Both the position numbers and the translations under genes were made by a program. Below, in pieces: positions 10,283 to 19,059 of a stretch of DNA of 64,000 nucleotides (positions within the stretch are counted from its first letter, which is position 1; each line of letters begins with the position of its first letter). Below the pieces are notes generated by a model. It did not search any database. It worked only from the letters and a program-made list of their open reading frames with translations, and was not told the DNA's origin. The stretch is from positions 3,439,001 through 3,503,000 of the forward strand of contig NZ_CP081155.1 of NCBI RefSeq assembly GCF_025141175.1. Reading direction: 5' to 3'. Origin of the DNA: Jannaschia sp. M317 (GTDB lineage: Bacteria; Pseudomonadota; Alphaproteobacteria; Rhodobacterales; Rhodobacteraceae).

Positions 10283-12514
10283 ATGCCAGCGCCGAAGGAC
10301 AGCGAAAGCCGAAAGTTGCTGCGAAGGCTTCAGGCCGTTATGGCCGAAGCCGCGGAGGGACAGGAGCGGCTGAACCGGATCGTTGATCTGGTCGCGATCT
10401 CGATGGGGACCGAGGTCTGCTCGATCTATCTGCATCGCGACGAAAGCGTTCTGGAACTTTGCGCGACCTATGGCCTGAACGCCGAAGCGGTGCACGTCAC
10501 CCGGATGCGCATGGGCGAGGGTCTGGTAGGCCACGTGGCCAAATATCGCCGGGCGGTCAACACGCCCGATGCGCCGTCGACCAAGGGGTTCCGATATATG
10601 CCCGAAACCGGGGAAGAGGTGTTTTCCTCGTTCCTCGGTGTGCCGGTACAGCGTCTGGGCGAACGGCTGGGCGTTCTGGTGGTGCAGTCCAAGGACGCGC
10701 GCGTCTATTCCGATGACGAGGTCTATGCCCTCGAAGTGGTCGCCATGGTCCTGGCCGAAATGACAGAGCTGGGTGCCTTCGTCGGCGAAGGAGAGGCGCT
10801 GAAACCCCGGCACAAGCAACAGGTGATGGTCCGCGGCGTGACCGGGCAGGAAGGATCCGCCGAGGGTATCGTCCATCTGCACGATCCGCGCGTCGTGATC
10901 ACCAATCCGGTCAGCGATGATCCCGACCACGAAAGGACCCGCCTGACCACAGCCATCGACGCGCTGCGCGTGTCGGTCGATCAGATGTTGTCGGCCGCCT
11001 CGGGCGACAGCGAACAGACCGAGGTGATCGAAGCCTTTCGCATGTTCGCCTATTCCCGCAGCTGGCTGCGCCGGATGGAGGCGGACATCGACGCGGGCCT
11101 GACCGCCGAAGCCGCCGTCGAAAAGGAACAGACCGCTGCGCGCGCCCGCATGTCCGGGGCCGACCCCTATCTGCGCGACCGGCTGGCCGATCTGGACGAC
11201 TTGTCGAACCGCCTGCTGCGGATGCTGACCGGTCAGGGGCGCGACAGTTCGGAGTTGCCGGACGGCGCGGTTCTGGTCGCCCGCAATATCGGGCCGGGCG
11301 AATTGCTGGAATACGGTCGCCGGCTGCGCGGTGTGGTGCTGGAGGACGGCGCCGTCGGCAGCCACGCCGCCATCGTCGCCCGCGCCTGGGCGATCCCGCT
11401 GGTTCTGCAGGCGCAGGGCATCACCTCCGAGGCGCTGTCGGGCGATCCGATCCTGGTCGACGGTGACCAGGGCATTGTCCATCTGCGCCCCGACGACGCG
11501 GTCCGTGCCGCCTTTTCCGACAAGCTGGCCATGCAGGCCGAGGCGCAAACCCGCTACGCCTCGATCCGCGACCGGGCGTGTTTTTCCGCCGACGGCCACC
11601 GGATCGAATTGATGATGAACGCGGGCCTGATGGCGGACCTGCCGTCCCTGCTGTCGTCGGGGGCCGAAGGCGTGGGCCTGTTCCGCACCGAATTGCAGTT
11701 CCTGACCCGCAACAAGGTGCCGCGCCGGGGCGAGCTGGCCTCGCTCTATGCTCGGGTGACCAAGGCGGCGCAGGGCAAGCCGGTGACCTTCCGCACGCTC
11801 GACATCGGGTCGGACAAGGTGCTGCCCTACATGAAGGCACAGGAAGAGCCGAACCCCGCGATGGGATGGCGCGCCATTCGCGTCGGGCTCGACAAGAAGG
11901 GCGTGATGCGGATGCAGCTGCAGGCTTTGCTCCGCGCCGTGAATGGCGCGCCCCTGCGCATCATGTTCCCCTTCATTGCCCAGTTGGAGGAATTCCTGGC
12001 CGCACGCGGCCACCTGCTGCGCGAAATCCACCGAGAGACATCGCTCGGCCACCCGCTACCCAGCAAGCTGGAGGTGGGGGCCATGCTGGAGACGCCGTCG
12101 ATGGCCTTCGCCCCGCGCAAGTTCTTCGAAGAGGCGGATTTCATCTCTATCGGGGGCAACGACCTCAAGCAGTTCTTCTTTGCCGCCGACCGCGAAAACG
12201 AACGGGTGCGGCGGCGCTACGACACGTTGAATGTCAGTTTCCTGTCGCTGATCGAACAGATCGTCGCCCGCTGCGCCGAGACCGGCACCCCCGTCAGCTT
12301 CTGCGGCGAAGATGCCGGACGCCCGGTCGAGGCGCTGTGCTTTGCCGCCATGGGCCTGCGGTCGCTGTCGATGCGGCCCGCGTCGATTGGGCCGGTCAAG
12401 CACATCTTGCTGCGGTCCAACCTGTCGGAGGTGCGCGACGTCATCGCCACCGCCCGCGACTCGGGCGAACAAAGCGTGCGCCCCGCCGTGATGGAGTACC
12501 TCCGCACCCGCTGA
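10283..12514 (+). CDS. ptsP: PTS-Ntr enzyme I (phosphoenolpyruvate--protein phosphotransferase)
   Basis: A 743-residue protein. An N-terminal GAF domain (about 1-165), the sensor part that distinguishes EI-Ntr from sugar-PTS enzyme I, precedes the phosphohistidine domain. That domain carries GSHAAIVAR with active His361, and a PEP-binding TIM barrel (EGVGLFRTE, GSDK, ISIGGNDL, and SFCGEDAG with the proton-donating Cys) follows. It starts the nitrogen-related phosphorelay EI-Ntr to NPr to EIIA-Ntr, which regulates nitrogen and potassium metabolism. AGGGAGAG precedes the ATG. Partner genes ptsO/ptsN are not in the window. Confidence 0.95.
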   Translation: MPAPKDSESRKLLRRLQAVMAEAAEGQERLNRIVDLVAISMGTEVCSIYLHRDESVLELCATYGLNAEAVHVTRMRMGEGLVGHVAKYRRAVNTPDAPSTKGFRYMPETGEEVFSSFLGVPVQRLGERLGVLVVQSKDARVYSDDEVYALEVVAMVLAEMTELGAFVGEGEALKPRHKQQVMVRGVTGQEGSAEGIVHLHDPRVVITNPVSDDPDHERTRLTTAIDALRVSVDQMLSAASGDSEQTEVIEAFRMFAYSRSWLRRMEADIDAGLTAEAAVEKEQTAARARMSGADPYLRDRLADLDDLSNRLLRMLTGQGRDSSELPDGAVLVARNIGPGELLEYGRRLRGVVLEDGAVGSHAAIVARAWAIPLVLQAQGITSEALSGDPILVDGDQGIVHLRPDDAVRAAFSDKLAMQAEAQTRYASIRDRACFSADGHRIELMMNAGLMADLPSLLSSGAEGVGLFRTELQFLTRNKVPRRGELASLYARVTKAAQGKPVTFRTLDIGSDKVLPYMKAQEEPNPAMGWRAIRVGLDKKGVMRMQLQALLRAVNGAPLRIMFPFIAQLEEFLAARGHLLREIHRETSLGHPLPSKLEVGAMLETPSMAFAPRKFFEEADFISIGGNDLKQFFFAADRENERVRRRYDTLNVSFLSLIEQIVARCAETGTPVSFCGEDAGRPVEALCFAAMGLRSLSMRPASIGPVKHILLRSNLSEVRDVIATARDSGEQSVRPAVMEYLRTR

Positions 12515-12576
12515 GCCACGCAAGGCTTGCCAGATGCCGCCCCGCGCCCCAGTCTGCCCCAGGAGGGGGAGCCGCC

Positions 12577-13002
12577 ATGGCCGCATATGTGATCTTCGAC
12601 GTCGATATCCGGGACCGCGCGCAATACGCGGAGTTCATGGAAGGTGTGAAGCCCGCGCTGGAGGCAGCCGGAGGCCGCTATCTGGTGCGCGGCGGCGACC
12701 ATCATGTCCACGAAGGTGCCTGGATGCCGCGCCGCCTGGTGCTGATCGAATTCCCGACCATGGCCGCATGGCAGGACTTCTATACCGGTGAAACCTATCA
12801 GAGCCTCAAGGCGATCCGCGACGGCAGCAGCTCTGCGCGGTTGGTATCGGTAGAGGGCGTGCCAGAGGCCCCGTCCCCCCCAAAGCCCCCCACACCCGAA
12901 CCGACGTCCCGCGCCAAGCCCCCCTCAGCCGGCGCGGGCGACACGGGCCAGGGCATTGCGGGCGATGGCGATGTGAAAGGGCAGGATCAGGGTCAGGTAT
13001 AG
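12577..13002 (+). CDS. DUF1330 domain protein with extended tail
   Basis: The first ~95 of 141 residues match DUF1330, a small ferredoxin-like-fold family of unknown function related to dimeric alpha/beta-barrel proteins. Typical blocks are YVIFDVDIRD, YAEFMEGV, GGRYLVRGG and the RLVLIEFPT...WQDFY core. The remainder is a proline- and glycine-rich tail (APSPPKPPTPEP...) with no family match that runs 78 bases into the convergent DUF2867 gene. It may be a read-through extension produced by loss of an earlier stop. AGGAGGGGGA precedes the ATG, eight bases after a strong Shine-Dalgarno. Confidence 0.8.
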   Translation: MAAYVIFDVDIRDRAQYAEFMEGVKPALEAAGGRYLVRGGDHHVHEGAWMPRRLVLIEFPTMAAWQDFYTGETYQSLKAIRDGSSSARLVSVEGVPEAPSPPKPPTPEPTSRAKPPSAGAGDTGQGIAGDGDVKGQDQGQV

Positions 13003-13377
13003 CCGCCCGCCCCAGTTGTGCGGATCGACCCAGGTCGCCAGATGAACCCGGCCTTCGCGTGACAGGACAGAGACGCGAAAGTTCAGATGCCTGTCGTCGA
13101 ACCCGGCGACGATCTCTTCTGCATCCGCATGTTCGACGGGGAACGGGCCCAACTTGTCCGCCGCGTCTGGCCCGTCCTGTGACAGGCCGAAAGGTGCCGT
13201 GACGATGCGGCGAAGCTCCAGCAGCAGGCGCGCCCAGCCCGGAAAGGTCACGATGATCTCGGCGGCGCGGCGCGGGTCCAGGTTCGAGGGAACCGCGTAG
13301 CAGTCGAGGAAATCGCCAGGTTTGCGAAGCAGCGCGAGACGGCTGCCAGCGGGCAGTGCAGTGGTCGAGACGGACAT
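12925..13377 (-). CDS. DUF2867 domain protein
   Basis: A 150-residue soluble protein resembling DUF2867, a SRPBCC-like family of unknown function in which a two-strand block of the type DDRHLNFRVSVL precedes a TWVDPHNWGGRLYLTLILPFH segment ending the domain. Both are present. GAAGG seven bases before the ATG at 13377 favours this start over the in-frame ATG eight codons upstream. It is convergent with, and overlapped by, the DUF1330 gene. No pathway context is visible. Confidence 0.75.
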   Translation of the reverse strand: MSVSTTALPAGSRLALLRKPGDFLDCYAVPSNLDPRRAAEIIVTFPGWARLLLELRRIVTAPFGLSQDGPDAADKLGPFPVEHADAEEIVAGFDDRHLNFRVSVLSREGRVHLATWVDPHNWGGRLYLTLILPFHIAIARNALARVARAG

Positions 13378-13485
13378 CGGAGAGCCTTCAAATTGTGACA
13401 CGCCGACGCTCTGCCGATGGGGGGGATCGGCGCAAGCCGGATCGGCGGGCCGCTACGTTGGGTCGCGCCCCCCTTTTCGGGCGGG

Positions 13486-14559
13486 TCAGCGTTTCTTGGC
13501 GCGGACGGCCTTGTTGACCATCTTGCCGAACGCCTTGTCGCGGCGACGCCGTTCGGCCAGATCGGCCGAATTATGCGCCTCTTCGGCGGCCAGCTTGCGC
13601 CAGCGATCCAGGCGACCGGCATCAATGCGTCCCACCTCCACCGCCTCGCGGACGGCACAGCCCGGTTCCCTGTCGTGGGCGCAGTCGGAAAAGCGGCAGT
13701 TCAACGCCAACTCTTCGATGTCCGCATAGACGTCGCGGATGCCATCGGCGGCATCGGTCAGCTGCAGCTCCCGCATACCGGGCGTATCGAGCACCGCGAA
13801 ATCGCCCGGAACAACCGACAATTCGCGCCGCGTGGTCGTGTGACGGCCCCGTGCGTCATCCTCTCGGATGCCACCGGTTTTTGCCACTTCCGCGCCGTGC
13901 AGCGCGTTGAGAAGGGTCGACTTGCCCACACCCGACGTCCCCAGGAACGCGACCGTTCGCCCCGGACGGCCCCAGGCGCTCAGCCGGTCGCGCACATCCC
14001 CGCCCTTGGCGTTGATGCACAGAACCGGCACCTGATCCGAAATCGCCTCTGCCTCGGCCACATAGGGGCCGGGGTCGTCGCACAGGTCGGGCTTGGTCAG
14101 CAGGATCACCGGTTCGGTGCCCGCGTCGAAGGCCAGGGCGAGATAGCGTTCCAACCGGGCCAGGTTGAAATCCTTGTTGCAGGACGTGACGATGAAACTG
14201 GTGTCGATATTGGCCGCGATCAACTGGATCTGGACGTCGCGGCCCGGTGCGCGGCGCTGAATCAGACTGCGGCGGTCCAGTCGGCGGACCATCCCCGCCT
14301 CGTCCAGCATCAGCCAATCGCCCACCGTCACCTCGGCGTCCGGCGGCAGAACGCGGCTGCCGTCGGCCAATGCCACGGTCAGGCCGGAACGGTCCACACG
14401 TGTCACCCGGCCCGGCGGCGTCGCCTCCATCTCATCGGTATCAACCTGCTGCGCGAAATGCGGCCCCCAGCCCAGCGCGGTCAGACGCGGGACGCGGCGC
14501 GGGGTTTCGGCGGCACCCGGTAGAAACTGGCTATAGTCGCGAACCATACCCAAGGGCAT
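13486..14559 (-). CDS. rsgA: Ribosome small-subunit-dependent GTPase A
   Basis: A 357-residue circularly permuted GTPase. After an N-terminal OB fold (about 30-110) the G motifs appear in the order G4 (LTKPDLC), G1/P-loop (GTSGVGKST), G3 (DTPGMREL), and the C-terminal zinc-binding segment CRFSDCAHDREPGC supplies the Cys/His ligands. RsgA checks maturation of the 30S subunit near the decoding centre. The arginine/lysine-rich C-terminus (ERRRRDKAF...VRAKKR) fits rRNA binding. ATG 14547 is an alternative start, because neither has a strong ribosome binding site. Confidence 0.95.
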   Translation of the reverse strand: MPLGMVRDYSQFLPGAAETPRRVPRLTALGWGPHFAQQVDTDEMEATPPGRVTRVDRSGLTVALADGSRVLPPDAEVTVGDWLMLDEAGMVRRLDRRSLIQRRAPGRDVQIQLIAANIDTSFIVTSCNKDFNLARLERYLALAFDAGTEPVILLTKPDLCDDPGPYVAEAEAISDQVPVLCINAKGGDVRDRLSAWGRPGRTVAFLGTSGVGKSTLLNALHGAEVAKTGGIREDDARGRHTTTRRELSVVPGDFAVLDTPGMRELQLTDAADGIRDVYADIEELALNCRFSDCAHDREPGCAVREAVEVGRIDAGRLDRWRKLAAEEAHNSADLAERRRRDKAFGKMVNKAVRAKKR

Positions 14560-14589
14560 CGCATACGCAGAGCGAAAGGCAAGGGCCGT

Positions 14590-15357
14590 TCAGCTGCCGA
14601 CCTCTTTTTGCAGACGCAGGCGGGCCACCCCCTCGTGCTTGTCCGCCTCTCGCTGATCGGCGAGGCAGCGGCGCACAAAGGACAGATGCGCGTTCACGGC
14701 CGCCTGCGACCCGTCCGAGTCGCGTGCCTGCAGGGCATCATTGATGGCGCGGTGCTGGTCCAGCAGCGCATCGCGCGTCGTGCGCTGTTTGAACATGATC
14801 GACCGGTTGTAGAACACGCCTTCGCGCAGCAGATCCATCATCGAGCGCATCATGTGCAACATGATGACGTTATGGCTGGCCTCGATGATCGCCATGTGGA
14901 AATCCGCATCGAGCGAGGCCTCCTCCGAGGGATCGCGCTTGGTATGGGCGACCTCCATCTTGCGAAAGATCGTGTCGACCAGTGCCAGATCGGTGTCCGA
15001 TCCCTTGCGCGCGGCGCGGGCGGCGGCCAGCCCCTCCATGTCGCGGCGGAAGGCGATGTAGTCGTCCAGCGCATCCTCCTGCGTGGAAAACAGGCGGATC
15101 AGCGCGGGCGAGAAAGCCGAGCCCAGAACATCGGCGACAAAGATCCCGGACCCGGCACGGGTGGACAACAGGCCCCGGCTCTGCAATTCAGCCACTGCTT
15201 CGCGCAGCGAGGGGCGCGAGACGCCGAGCCGTTCGGCCAGCTCCCGCTCGGACGGCAGGCGGTCGCCGGGACGCAGGATGCCGCGCAGGATCAGGTTCTC
15301 GATCTGACGCACCACCGCCGAGGCCAGCTTTTCCGCTTCGATCATCTGGAACGGCAT
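14590..15357 (-). CDS. FadR/PdhR-subfamily GntR transcriptional regulator
   Basis: A 255-residue regulator with an N-terminal winged helix-turn-helix (GDRLPSERELAERLGVSRPS) and an all-helical FCD effector domain whose DxxFH (DADFHMAIIEAS) and late His residues usually bind a metal and a carboxylate ligand. Such proteins normally repress genes of organic-acid or amino-acid use. It is divergent from the DpaL-like gene, and a perfect 6+6 inverted repeat 20 bases before its start codon is a candidate operator for both. The effector is unknown. Confidence 0.9.
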   Translation of the reverse strand: MPFQMIEAEKLASAVVRQIENLILRGILRPGDRLPSERELAERLGVSRPSLREAVAELQSRGLLSTRAGSGIFVADVLGSAFSPALIRLFSTQEDALDDYIAFRRDMEGLAAARAARKGSDTDLALVDTIFRKMEVAHTKRDPSEEASLDADFHMAIIEASHNVIMLHMMRSMMDLLREGVFYNRSIMFKQRTTRDALLDQHRAINDALQARDSDGSQAAVNAHLSFVRRCLADQREADKHEGVARLRLQKEVGS

Positions 15358-15376
15358 TGGCGCGTTTCCCTATTAT

Positions 15377-15395
15377 TGGTCAAATTATCTGACCA
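15377..15395. promoter_or_regulatory. Candidate operator of the FadR-type regulator
   Basis: TGGTCA (15377-15382) and TGACCA (15390-15395) form a perfect inverted repeat around a 7-base AT-rich spacer. TGGTC/GACCA half-sites are typical of the FadR/PdhR branch, although the spacing here is wider than in the classical TGGTxxxACCA sites. The position between two divergent starts suggests control of both genes. This is inference from sequence and position. Confidence 0.55.
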
Positions 15396-15491
15396 CATCT
15401 TGTTAGCGCAAGCATCCGGGCCGCGACAAGGTGCTTCGCGCGAAAGGCGGGTTTACGCTAGGCTCCGTTGACGCCTTGACCGGAGGTTTCC

Positions 15492-16463
15492 GTGACCCTT
15501 TTCGACCTCGACCGCCCTGTCGCAGTGCTGCGCGATTGCCCGGTGCATGTCCGGACCCCGCTGCATCGGCACCGGACCAAGGACCGCGACGTCTGGCTGA
15601 AGGATGAAAGCGCGCGCATGGGCCTGGGGTCTTTCAAGGCTTTGGGGGGCGTTTATGCCGTGGCGCGCCTGCTGCAGGCGCGCCTGGGTCGGATGCCCTC
15701 CCCCGGTGACCGCCACGACGTCACCTTCACCTGCGCCAGTGCGGGCAACCATGGCCTGTCCGTGGCCGCCGGTGCGCGGCTGTTCGGGGCCCGCGCCCGC
15801 GTCCACCTGGCCGAAACCGTGGACGAGGCCTTTGCGGACCGGCTGCGCGCCAAGGGGGCGCGGGTCGTCCGTTCCGGGGCCACGTATGACCAGAGCGTCA
15901 CCGCCGCCGTGGCCGATGCCAAGGCGACTGGTGCGATCCACCTGGCTGACGGATCCTGGCCCGGCTATACCGAACCGCCGCGTCTGGTGATGGAGGGATA
16001 TACCGTCATGGGCGAAGAGCTGCGCCAGCAGTTCACCGACGCCCGGACCTGGCCCGCCCATGTCTACCTGCAGGCCGGGGTCGGCGGGCTGGCCGCCGCC
16101 CTGGCCTATGTCATTCGCAACCGCTGGCCGGTTCAACCGGAAATCGTGGTGGTCGAACCCGACGCCGCGCCCTGCCTTGCGGCCAGCCACGCGGCGGGGC
16201 ACCCGGTGACCGTTTCAGGACCGGAGTCGATCATGGGGCGGCTTGACTGCAAGGCCCCGTCCCTGCTGGCGCTGGAGGTTCTGACACAGACCGTCGACCG
16301 CTTTGTCACCGTCTCGGACAGCGCCGCCGAGATGGCGATGAACACCGCGTCCGATCTGGGCCATGCCAGCACGCCGTCCGGATGCGCCGGACTGGCCGCG
16401 ATGCTGCGCGACAACGCAGGCCCGGCGCTGGTCATCCTGTCGGAAGGCACCGTCTGCGCATAA
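15492..16463 (+). CDS. PLP-dependent diaminopropionate ammonia-lyase-like enzyme
   Basis: A 323-residue fold-type II PLP enzyme. Lys49 in GLGSFKALGG is the expected Schiff-base lysine, SAGNHG (about 83-88) and AGVGGLAAAL bind cofactor and phosphate, and SEGTVCA closes the domain. The GLGSFKALGG and SIMGRLDCKAPS blocks resemble diaminopropionate ammonia-lyase (DpaL), which degrades 2,3-diaminopropionate to pyruvate and ammonia. It is shorter than the ~400-residue classical DpaL, so another ammonia-lyase or threonine/serine dehydratase substrate is possible. It is divergent from the FadR-type regulator, which probably controls it, and a strong hairpin follows the stop. Confidence 0.75.
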   Translation: MTLFDLDRPVAVLRDCPVHVRTPLHRHRTKDRDVWLKDESARMGLGSFKALGGVYAVARLLQARLGRMPSPGDRHDVTFTCASAGNHGLSVAAGARLFGARARVHLAETVDEAFADRLRAKGARVVRSGATYDQSVTAAVADAKATGAIHLADGSWPGYTEPPRLVMEGYTVMGEELRQQFTDARTWPAHVYLQAGVGGLAAALAYVIRNRWPVQPEIVVVEPDAAPCLAASHAAGHPVTVSGPESIMGRLDCKAPSLLALEVLTQTVDRFVTVSDSAAEMAMNTASDLGHASTPSGCAGLAAMLRDNAGPALVILSEGTVCA

Positions 16464-16464
16464 A

Positions 16465-16488
16465 AAGGCGCGCCCGAAGGCGCGCCTT
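16465..16488. terminator. Bidirectional hairpin terminator
   Basis: Starting two bases after the stop codon, AAGGCGCGCC (16465-16474) pairs perfectly with GGCGCGCCTT (16479-16488) across a CGAA tetraloop. It has A residues on the left and T residues on the right, so it can serve both the DpaL-like gene and the convergent OmpA-family gene. Confidence 0.9.
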
Positions 16489-16508
16489 GTGATCGTCAGG
16501 TCCGGACC

Positions 16509-17159
16509 TTAGCGGATGGGCGTAATCACGATTTCCACCCGGCGGTTCTGTTGACGCCCGGCCGGGGTGTTGTTGGTGGCAATCGGCTGCGCCTCGCCGC
16601 GACCTATCGACACGATCCGGTTCCCCGGAACGCCGGTTTCCAGCAGGATGCCCGACACGGCGCGGGCGCGCCGCTCCGACAGGTCCTGGTTGTAGGCGGC
16701 GGAGCCTTCGCTGTCGGTGTGACCGATCACCTGGACGGTTGTGTTCGGATACTGCAGCAGGTTGCGGCCCAGCGCGCGGATGTCGCCCTGCAGATCGGCG
16801 CGCAGGTTTGCGCTGTCGGTCGAGAACAGGATGTCCTGCGGCATCGTCACGATCAGCTGGTCGCCGGTGTTGACGATGGTGATCCGGTCGTCGCCCAGCT
16901 GGGCGCGCAGGTCAGCGGCCTGGCGGTCCAGGTTGGCACCGATGGCCCCGCCCAGCAGGCCGCCCACGACGGCACCCGCCGCGATTTCATCGGCGCGGCT
17001 GCCGTCGCCCAGGATGGCCCCCGCGGCGGCCCCGACACCGGCCCCGATCAGCGCACCGTTCCGGGTGCGGTTCGGCTCGCCAGTTGTGGCATCGACGCAG
17101 CCCGCAAGGGCGAGGGCCGAGGCGGCGGCCAGCATCAGGGGGGTCTTGAAGAAGGTCAT
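16509..17159 (-). CDS. OmpA-family outer-membrane lipoprotein (YiaD-like)
   Basis: A 216-residue lipoprotein. The signal peptide ends in the lipobox LALAGC, giving an N-terminal lipidated Cys. Next comes a glycine-zipper segment (GALIGAGVGAAAGAILG and GAVVGGLLGGAIGANLD), then a C-terminal OmpA-like peptidoglycan-binding domain with the conserved block NTPAGRQQNRRVEI. It is likely anchored in the outer membrane and tethers it to the cell wall. GGAAAG before the ATG at 17159 favours this start over an ATG six codons upstream. Confidence 0.92.
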   Translation of the reverse strand: MTFFKTPLMLAAASALALAGCVDATTGEPNRTRNGALIGAGVGAAAGAILGDGSRADEIAAGAVVGGLLGGAIGANLDRQAADLRAQLGDDRITIVNTGDQLIVTMPQDILFSTDSANLRADLQGDIRALGRNLLQYPNTTVQVIGHTDSEGSAAYNQDLSERRARAVSGILLETGVPGNRIVSIGRGEAQPIATNNTPAGRQQNRRVEIVITPIR

Positions 17160-17327
17160 GTCAGTCTTTCCGTGCATGGATGTGCGCGTCTGTTAACGCA
17201 TCGGGGCGGCTTGGGTTCCATACCCGCCGATGACCCGCCCTGGAATGCGCGACGCTCCGCCGGCAGATGCGCCCGGCCTGCCCGCTAGGCAATAACAATC
17301 GCGGCGAACGCAGGGGATGTCCCCTCT

Positions 17328-18194
17328 TTACAGGGCTTCGGCGCGGCTGCTTTCCCAGGCCAGCATGGCGCGCTTGACCGGCAGGCCCCAGTGATACCCG
17401 CCCAGCCCGCCCGACTTGCGCAACGCCCGGTGGCAGGGGATCAGCCAACTGACCGGATTGCGCCCGACGGCGGTTCCCACGGCCCGCACGGCACGGGGGC
17501 TGCCGATGCGCGCGGCGATCTCCGAATAGGTGGTGACATGGCCGGTCGGGATGGTCATCAAGGCTTCCCAGACCTTGATCTGAAAGGGGGCGCCGATCAG
17601 ATGCAGTCGCGCGGCACCCGCCCCCCGGAACAGATCGGCCACCAGCGGGCCGATGGCGGCGCCATCCTCGCGCAGATCGGCCTCCGGCCAGCGGGCCGCC
17701 ATGTCCGTCAAAGCGGCCGCGCGCCCCGTCTCTGCCACAAAGGCCAGGCCGCAGATGCCGCGATCGGTTGCCATCACCAGTATTTCGCCGAATGGGCTGT
17801 CGCCCCAGCCATAGCGGATCGACAGGCCCGCCCCACCGCGCGCGTAGTCCCCCGGCGACATCGATTCCCAGCGCAGAAACAGGTCATGCAACCGCCCCGT
17901 GCCCGACAGACCGGCGCTGGCGGCCGTGTCCAGCAGGGTGAACCGCTCCTTCAGAAGGGCCTTGGCGTGGCCCAGCGCCAGATACTGCTGAAACCGCTTG
18001 GGACTGACCCCGGCCCAGGCGCTGAAGACACGCTGGAAATGGGCGGGGGACATGCGCATCTCGGCGGCCAGATCCTCCAGCGAGGGCGGCGCATCCGCGC
18101 GGGCATCAATCAGTTCGATGGCGCGGCGCATCACCGCATAGTGGTAGCTGCCTTCGGGCGTATCGGGGCCAGGCAGATGGCTCTGGTCGGTCAT
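17328..18194 (-). CDS. AraC-type HTH plus methylated-DNA--protein-cysteine methyltransferase
   Basis: A 288-residue two-domain protein. An AraC-type helix-turn-helix (about residues 15-100; LEDLAAEMRMSPAHFQRVFSA) is fused to an Ogt-type O6-alkylguanine methyltransferase with acceptor Cys254 in IPCHRA and the preceding VGTAVGRNP block. This is the Ada layout without the N-terminal zinc/phosphotriester domain, so it can repair O6-methylguanine but cannot use the classical Cys38 methyl switch. GGAGAG precedes ATG 18194. It is divergent from nth, forming a small DNA-repair locus. Confidence 0.88.
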   Translation of the reverse strand: MTDQSHLPGPDTPEGSYHYAVMRRAIELIDARADAPPSLEDLAAEMRMSPAHFQRVFSAWAGVSPKRFQQYLALGHAKALLKERFTLLDTAASAGLSGTGRLHDLFLRWESMSPGDYARGGAGLSIRYGWGDSPFGEILVMATDRGICGLAFVAETGRAAALTDMAARWPEADLREDGAAIGPLVADLFRGAGAARLHLIGAPFQIKVWEALMTIPTGHVTTYSEIAARIGSPRAVRAVGTAVGRNPVSWLIPCHRALRKSGGLGGYHWGLPVKRAMLAWESSRAEAL

Positions 18195-18302
18195 CACATC
18201 TCTCCGTCTTGCCCCCATGGATAGGCCGCCGCTCAGGCCCTCGCGACCCGAAACCTGCGCCATCGGCGTTGCACCGGTCCCCGCCCCGCGCCAAAAGGGC
18301 CC

Positions 18303-18947
18303 ATGGCCAAACAACTCCCCTATGCCGCGATGCGCGAAATCTTCGCCCGTTTCCAGGCCGCCGAGCCGGAACCCAAGGGCGAGTTGGAGCATGTGAACGC
18401 CTACACCCTGGTCGTCGCAGTGGCCCTGTCGGCACAGGCGACGGATGCGGGCGTAAACAAGGCCACGCGCGGGCTTTTCGCGCAGGCCGACACGCCACAA
18501 AAGATGCTCGATCTGGGGCTGGAGGCGGTGACCGAACACATCCGCACCATCGGCCTGTACCGCAACAAGGCCAAGAACGTCATCAAGCTCAGCCAGATCC
18601 TCGTGGATGACTACGGCGGAGAGGTCCCGTCAAGCCGCGCCGCCCTGCAATCCCTGCCCGGCGTTGGGCGCAAGACGGCCAATGTGGTGCTCAACATGTG
18701 GTGGGGTCACCCCGCGCAGGCGGTCGACACCCATATCTTCCGCGTCGGAAACCGCGCCGGTATCGCGCCCGGCAAGGACGTCGATGCCGTCGAACGCGCC
18801 ATTGAGGACAACATTCCCGCCGAATACCAACGCCACGCGCACCATTGGCTGATCCTGCACGGCCGCTACACCTGCGTGGCCCGCAAACCGAAATGCGGTG
18901 CCTGCCTGATTGCAGACCTCTGCCAGTTCGAAGACAAGACCCCCTGA
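18303..18947 (+). CDS. nth: Endonuclease III
   Basis: A 214-residue bifunctional DNA glycosylase/AP lyase for oxidised pyrimidines. The helix-hairpin-helix LPGVGRKTANVVL carries catalytic Lys124, Asp142 lies in AVDTHIFR, and the C-terminal [4Fe-4S] loop has Cys191, Cys198, Cys201 and Cys207 in the classical C-x6-C-x2-C-x5-C spacing. Length matches E. coli Nth. The gene is divergent from the AraC-Ogt protein (108 bases apart) and followed by a dispersed repeat before adenosine kinase. Confidence 0.96.
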   Translation: MAKQLPYAAMREIFARFQAAEPEPKGELEHVNAYTLVVAVALSAQATDAGVNKATRGLFAQADTPQKMLDLGLEAVTEHIRTIGLYRNKAKNVIKLSQILVDDYGGEVPSSRAALQSLPGVGRKTANVVLNMWWGHPAQAVDTHIFRVGNRAGIAPGKDVDAVERAIEDNIPAEYQRHAHHWLILHGRYTCVARKPKCGACLIADLCQFEDKTP

Positions 18948-18966
18948 CGACAAACCCACCCCCCTG

Positions 18967-19014
18967 TTTCTTCTCGGCGCAAATACTCCGGGGGTCCGGG
19001 GGCAGAGCCCCCGG
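18967..19014 (+). repeat. Dispersed mosaic repeat, copy B
   Basis: The stretch TTTCTTCTCGGCGCAAATAC followed by TCCGGGGG (18967-18994) leads into a perfect GC hairpin, CCGGGGGC (18996-19003) against GCCCCCGG (19007-19014) with an AGA loop. It lies between nth and the adenosine kinase gene. Confidence 0.75.
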
Positions 19015-19059
19015 CGGATCGGCCCGCGCCAGCGGGCCGAGACCCAGAAAGGACCCGAC

